A stretch of 35,096 nt of DNA from Limnobacter alexandrii (GTDB taxonomy: Bacteria; Pseudomonadota; Gammaproteobacteria; Burkholderiales; Burkholderiaceae_B), in contig NZ_SWKN01000001.1 in the NCBI RefSeq assembly GCF_005871185.1, positions 1-35,096 of the forward strand, given 5' to 3'. Each line of letters begins with the position of its first letter. The first letter of the stretch is position 1. Positions 32,418-35,096 of the stretch are shown piece by piece. The notes under the pieces are model-generated. The model ran no database searches, had not been told where the DNA came from, and saw only the letters and a list, made by a program, of their open reading frames with translations. A program made the position numbers and the translations under genes.

Positions 32418-32435
32418 TTGCCTCTAGAGAGGCAA
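32418..32435 (+). promoter_or_regulatory. Hairpin over the XRE gene's ribosome-binding site
   Basis: TTGCCTCT-AG-AGAGGCAA forms an 8-bp dyad ending 2 bp before ATG 32438. The AGAGG half is the ribosome-binding site, so the RNA would hide it, or the DNA could be a second operator for the XRE protein. Confidence 0.55.
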
Positions 32436-32437
32436 CT

Positions 32438-32644
32438 ATGCAAGACGTGGTAAAAATATTCGGCAACAAAGTACGCGCAGCCCGAAAACTAAGGGGACTT
32501 TCTCAAGATGAATTGGCACTGAGAGCGGAAATTGATCGCAGCTATATGGGAAGGATTGAAAGGGGAGAGGTGCGTATCACCCTTGAAAAGGCCTACAAAC
32601 TTGCAGCCACCCTCGGATGCGACATCAAAGAGTTGTTGCCGTAG
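32438..32644 (+). CDS. XRE-family HTH regulator, controller-protein-like
   Basis: A 68-aa single-domain HTH protein: FGNKVRAARKLRGLSQDELA, RAEIDRSYMGRIERGEVRIT, then KLAATLGCDIKELLP. Size and sequence are like the controller (C) proteins of restriction-modification systems and small XRE repressors. It is divergent from the winged-helix/helicase operon across a perfect palindrome, so it most likely regulates that operon and itself. It ends 3 bp before the convergent recombinase gene. No restriction enzyme or methylase is seen. Confidence 0.86.
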   Translation: MQDVVKIFGNKVRAARKLRGLSQDELALRAEIDRSYMGRIERGEVRITLEKAYKLAATLGCDIKELLP

Positions 32645-32647
32645 TCA

Positions 32648-33826
32648 TCAATTTGACCAACCAACGCGGTGAGCCGTTGAAGTGTCGGCATGACGCTGAT
32701 CATCGTCGGTATGTAAATAGATAGAGGTTGTGCTGATCGACGCATGGCCCAGATTGTCCCGAATCACTCTCAAATCAACGCCTGAATTTGCCATGTGAGA
32801 GCCAGCGGTATGGCGAAGCCAATGGGCTGAAGCCGATTCAAGCTGCGATGCACGACGTAAAGCGTGCATATCTCCTTGCATGCGCAATTTGGCCGCCACA
32901 TGTGCAAACAAATCGGTCACAGTCCCATGTATGGAAGATCTACCAACCCTAACGCGAAAATTACGGGCTGAACCAAACAGCGGAACTTGCTCCTCTTCAC
33001 TTGGAAAACCAGGCACCTGAATATAGGATCGGTACAGCAACAACTCATCAAGAAACTCTCCGGAAATAGGAATTTGTCTCTCTTTATTGCCTTTACCGAC
33101 AACCCTTAGCCACCACAATTCTTTGCCATCTGAGGCTCTTCGGCAATAAAAATCACCCATTGCCCCCTGTGAAACCTCGGAAATGCGCAAACCACCTAGG
33201 TAAAACAGTGAAAACAACCACCTCAAGCGATGGTACCTGGACAAATCAGTCGATCTCAATTCGAGGATAAAAGCCTTCACCTCAAGCCACAGGGTGGGAT
33301 CAAGGTAGCGAGTAATAATTTTAGGCGCACCCGATGATCTGCGCTTGCCCAAAGCAAGCGGATTACCCACCAAATACCCGGACTCAACCAACCAACTAAA
33401 CATCGAACTAAGGATAACCAAGGTCTGCCTTTGACTACTTGTTGACAAAGGCCCTGCAAAGGGACGCCAACGTTGATCGTTGCGCCCGAATCGACGTCCT
33501 GGGGAAGACACCCAAAAGTCCGCAGGCTGCGGATCTAACAAGAATTGCCTATAGAGCTGCAGATCTTCATACACGAGTGAGGAAAGTGGTTTTGACAGCT
33601 GCAAAACAGACCACAACAGCAACCGCTCGGCCTCTTTGCGGTAACTATCAAATGTACTTTTAGAGGCCTGAAACTGCATGAGCCACGCAGAAATGGCATC
33701 GACATCTCTGTTGGCCGCAATTTGCCGGGAACCAGAGGCACGATTTACTCCAGTAGAACCATCAAAAGCACTGATTTGGAATGCTGGATTCTTGGAAAAA
33801 GCACTGGGAATGAGCTCAAAACTCAA
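32648..33826 (-). CDS. Tyrosine recombinase, TnpS-like cointegrate resolvase
   Basis: A 392-aa tyrosine recombinase with a TTG start and GAGG 5 bp upstream. The catalytic set is complete: R214 (GGLRISEV), K248 (GKGNKER), H335-W-L-R338-H339, H361 (LGHASISTT) and nucleophile Y370 (SIYLHTDD). A SAM-like core-binding domain occupies about residues 40-155. Near the transposon end, divergent from a coiled-coil KfrA-like protein, with a 9-bp dyad between them, it matches the TnpS/TnpT layout of Tn4651-type transposons, where the pair resolves cointegrates at rst. An integron or phage role is less likely, as no attC sites or phage genes occur. The symbol tnpS would be by analogy. Confidence 0.88.
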   Translation of the reverse strand: MSFELIPSAFSKNPAFQISAFDGSTGVNRASGSRQIAANRDVDAISAWLMQFQASKSTFDSYRKEAERLLLWSVLQLSKPLSSLVYEDLQLYRQFLLDPQPADFWVSSPGRRFGRNDQRWRPFAGPLSTSSQRQTLVILSSMFSWLVESGYLVGNPLALGKRRSSGAPKIITRYLDPTLWLEVKAFILELRSTDLSRYHRLRWLFSLFYLGGLRISEVSQGAMGDFYCRRASDGKELWWLRVVGKGNKERQIPISGEFLDELLLYRSYIQVPGFPSEEEQVPLFGSARNFRVRVGRSSIHGTVTDLFAHVAAKLRMQGDMHALRRASQLESASAHWLRHTAGSHMANSGVDLRVIRDNLGHASISTTSIYLHTDDDQRHADTSTAHRVGWSN

Positions 33827-33850
33827 AACAACCTCGGGTGAACAGGTACA

Positions 33851-33874
33851 TTGACATTATAAGTGTAATGTCAA
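33851..33874. promoter_or_regulatory. Putative recombination core site (rst/res-like)
   Basis: TTGACATTA-TAAGTG-TAATGTCAA: perfect 9-bp inverted arms around a 6-bp spacer, the geometry of a tyrosine recombinase core (Cre/Xer-like crossover). It lies in the 101-bp gap between the divergent recombinase and KfrA-like genes. Promoter function is also possible, since TTGACA is embedded in both arms. Confidence 0.7.
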
Positions 33875-33897
33875 AATAGATCAATTAAAACGTTTGT

Positions 33898-33918
33898 TTA
33901 TTACGTATTATGTAATAA
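33898..33918. promoter_or_regulatory. Second dyad, candidate TnpT/KfrA-like binding site
   Basis: TTATTAC-GTATTAT-GTAATAA: 7-bp arms, 7-bp spacer, centred about 45 bp from the core dyad and ending 9 bp before the KfrA-like start. It is probably the accessory site and autoregulatory operator of that protein. Confidence 0.6.
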
Positions 33919-33927
33919 TACATATCA

Positions 33928-34962
33928 ATGAGGACAAAACTGAGGCGCTCCGTGAAAGAAACTGACTTCGATAGCGATATTCGTCAACAAATTCAAAAAA
34001 TGATGGATCAGGGCTTGGCCACGATTGATGTTTACAAAAGGACTTGTGAAATTCTGTTTTTTCAACACGGTGTCGTGCCAACCCCCACAAAACTCTATGG
34101 ATTAGTAAAAAAAGGCAGCATGGGAACTCCAACCAAAGCAGTTCAAGAATTTTTCGCGTCGCAGCGAGAGAGGAGCAGGGTAGACCTGGCAATACCGGGC
34201 ATGCCAGAAAGTTTGAAATCCGGTTTTACCGATGCACTGAAAGAAACTTGGCGGCTCGCTGTAGAACTTGGAAATGCATCAACTAACGAACAAAAAGAAG
34301 TCCATCAAAAAGAACTCTATCGGCTGCAAGAAGAAATGGACAGATTGAGAGCCGATAACACCGCACTTGAGACGACCATTAGTCGACTTAAACAAGCTGA
34401 TGCTGATAAAAATGCACATATCATGGATCTGCAGGAAACTATAAGACAAGAAAAAACCCGACTTACAGTTGAATCTAAACGCCTGCAGGATGCAACTCAG
34501 CGATGCAATGATCTAGAGCAGCAACTAGACAAAGCCAGACAAGACTTCTTGGCGGAGAGCAGCAGACTTTCGAAAGAACACGATAGCGCGTTGGCTCGTC
34601 TTAAGGATCACGAAAATCGTGCCTTGATGGAAATTGAAAGGGAACGGCAAATTGCAAACAAGGCAGTCAAAGACGCAATAACGGTTCAAAAATCCCACAC
34701 CGAGGAACTCAATCTCAAAAACTCGACAATACGAGATATCAGCACTCAATTAGAAAACCTCAAGGGGGAATTAAACTCTGTTAAAACGAAACTCGAAGTT
34801 TCAAATGAGGACCTCCAAGCTTCTAGGCGTAACCATGATGAACAGTTGAGGCTTAACGGCCAGCTACAAACCCAGTTAAGGCACCTACAATCTAAGATCA
34901 GCGAAAAATCACCAAAACAACATATCCGAAAACCCCGCACTACAAAGCAAACGACAGACTAA
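33928..34962 (+). CDS. KfrA-like coiled-coil DNA-binding protein, TnpT-like
   Basis: A 344-aa protein. The N-terminus (about 12-70: RQQIQKMMDQGLATIDVYKR, then VVPTPTKLYGLVKKGSMGTP) fits the KfrA_N DNA-binding domain (small helical module for plasmid-type operators). Residues about 105-325 form an almost uninterrupted coiled coil rich in E/K/Q/L, and the tail is basic (KSPKQHIRKPRTTKQ). TnpT of Tn4651-type elements, an accessory factor of TnpS, is also a long coiled-coil protein. ATG 33928 has no ribosome-binding site, so the mRNA may be leaderless. It is the last gene before the right end. Confidence 0.78.
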   Translation: MRTKLRRSVKETDFDSDIRQQIQKMMDQGLATIDVYKRTCEILFFQHGVVPTPTKLYGLVKKGSMGTPTKAVQEFFASQRERSRVDLAIPGMPESLKSGFTDALKETWRLAVELGNASTNEQKEVHQKELYRLQEEMDRLRADNTALETTISRLKQADADKNAHIMDLQETIRQEKTRLTVESKRLQDATQRCNDLEQQLDKARQDFLAESSRLSKEHDSALARLKDHENRALMEIERERQIANKAVKDAITVQKSHTEELNLKNSTIRDISTQLENLKGELNSVKTKLEVSNEDLQASRRNHDEQLRLNGQLQTQLRHLQSKISEKSPKQHIRKPRTTKQTTD

Positions 34963-35017
34963 TATTTGCTCGGTGTCCTATCCTGAGGTAGGCTAGAGGG
35001 TTACAAAAAATATTTCT

Positions 35018-35083
35018 TCTTTACAGATTTAATCGAAATAAATCAGCTCTTTACAGTTTTATACAAAAGATCGTTACAGTTTT
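35018..35083 (-). repeat. Right-end transposase-binding repeats (three copies)
   Basis: Read on the minus strand, three copies of the end motif occur: AATCTGTAAAGAAG (35017-35030), AAAACTGTAAAGAGC (35046-35060) and AAAACTGTAACGAT (35069-35082). They mirror the left-end copies in sequence and point the opposite way. The right array is denser (about 22-30 bp apart) than the left one (about 30-90 bp), the left/right asymmetry typical of Tn7-like ends. Confidence 0.8.
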
Positions 35084-35096
35084 AGTAGAACAGTCG
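35071..35096 (-). repeat. Right terminal inverted repeat of the transposon
   Basis: The reverse complement starts CGACTGTTCTACTAAAACTG and pairs with bases 1-26 at about 21 of 26 positions (mismatches at 3, 12, 15, 18 and 24). If the tip is the TGT, the element ends at 35092. Confidence 0.85.

Noticed and set aside
32438-32644. C protein of a restriction-modification system with its enzymes nearby
   Set aside because: The HTH protein is C-like, but no methylase or endonuclease motifs occur in the neighbouring genes.
32648-33826. Integron integrase interpretation of the tyrosine recombinase
   Set aside because: No attC-like sites or gene cassettes, and the divergent coiled-coil partner with an intervening dyad fits the TnpS/TnpT layout better.
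1-35096. CRISPR array or Cas genes, as in CRISPR-associated Tn7-like elements
   Set aside because: No regularly spaced direct repeats and no Cas-like protein; only one TniQ.

Overview
The window looks like one complete mobile element of about 35 kb. It is a Tn7/Tn5053-like (TnsB-TnsC-TniQ class) transposon seen end to end, with a large heavy-metal resistance cargo. The two window ends are imperfect inverted repeats of each other (about 21 of 26 positions). Each end also carries three copies of a short repeat, roughly AAYTGTAAAGA, pointing inward, which are presumed transposase binding sites. The host is probably a Gram-negative proteobacterium, most likely a beta-proteobacterium of the Burkholderiales. 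That rests on the CadR/PbrR-type MerR regulators, the CzcI-CzcCBA operon, the cation-transporter/LspA pair and the TAT-exported CopA-like oxidase; it is inference, not a species call.

Layout. (1) 1-4732: left end, then a DDE transposase (TniA/TnsB), an AAA ATPase (TniB/TnsC) and a TniQ target-selection protein, all visibly A/T-rich. (2) 4800-7149: a MerR regulator, a tiny lipopeptide gene behind a MerR-type promoter and terminator, an AraC regulator and a sterol-desaturase-like membrane hydroxylase. (3) 7242-8261: a fragmentary mer locus (GDCCVxC protein, MerT, divergent MerR) with no MerP or MerA. (4) 8555-16600: a CadR-like regulator divergent from a seven-gene efflux operon (cation transporter, CzcI-like, outer-membrane channel, periplasmic membrane-anchored protein, adaptor, RND pump, periplasmic protein). 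(5) 16707-19800: a bile-acid:sodium-symporter-family protein, a second CadR/PbrR-like regulator, and a divergent HMA-CDF transporter coupled to lspA. (6) 19766-20123: an RHH regulator followed by a truncated NADAR fragment. (7) 20213-29260: a two-component system and a copper module (small periplasmic proteins, TolC-type lipoprotein, multicopper oxidase, cupredoxin, DUF411, CusF-like protein, patatin-like lipoprotein), bounded by two near-identical palindromic CopR-type boxes. (8) 29478-32644: a DUF2971 protein, an SF2 helicase and a small winged-helix-like protein, with a divergent XRE controller. This is a candidate uncharacterised defence or element-maintenance cassette. (9) 32648-35096: a tyrosine recombinase and a divergent KfrA-like coiled-coil protein around a 100-bp spacer with two dyads, then the right end.

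How it works together. The left genes would move the element by a replicative or cut-and-paste route. The right-hand recombinase/coiled-coil pair has the organisation of the TnpS/TnpT cointegrate-resolution module of Tn4651-type Tn3-family transposons. Here it seems to take the place of the serine resolvase TniR of Tn5053-type elements. The cargo handles divalent cations (CDF and RND efflux), mercury uptake and sensing, and periplasmic copper oxidation and chaperoning.

The points most worth a second look are the hybrid transposition/resolution architecture, the XRE/winged-helix/helicase/DUF2971 cassette, the MerR-controlled lipopeptide with a predicted five-residue mature form, and the lspA/NADAR deletion junction.
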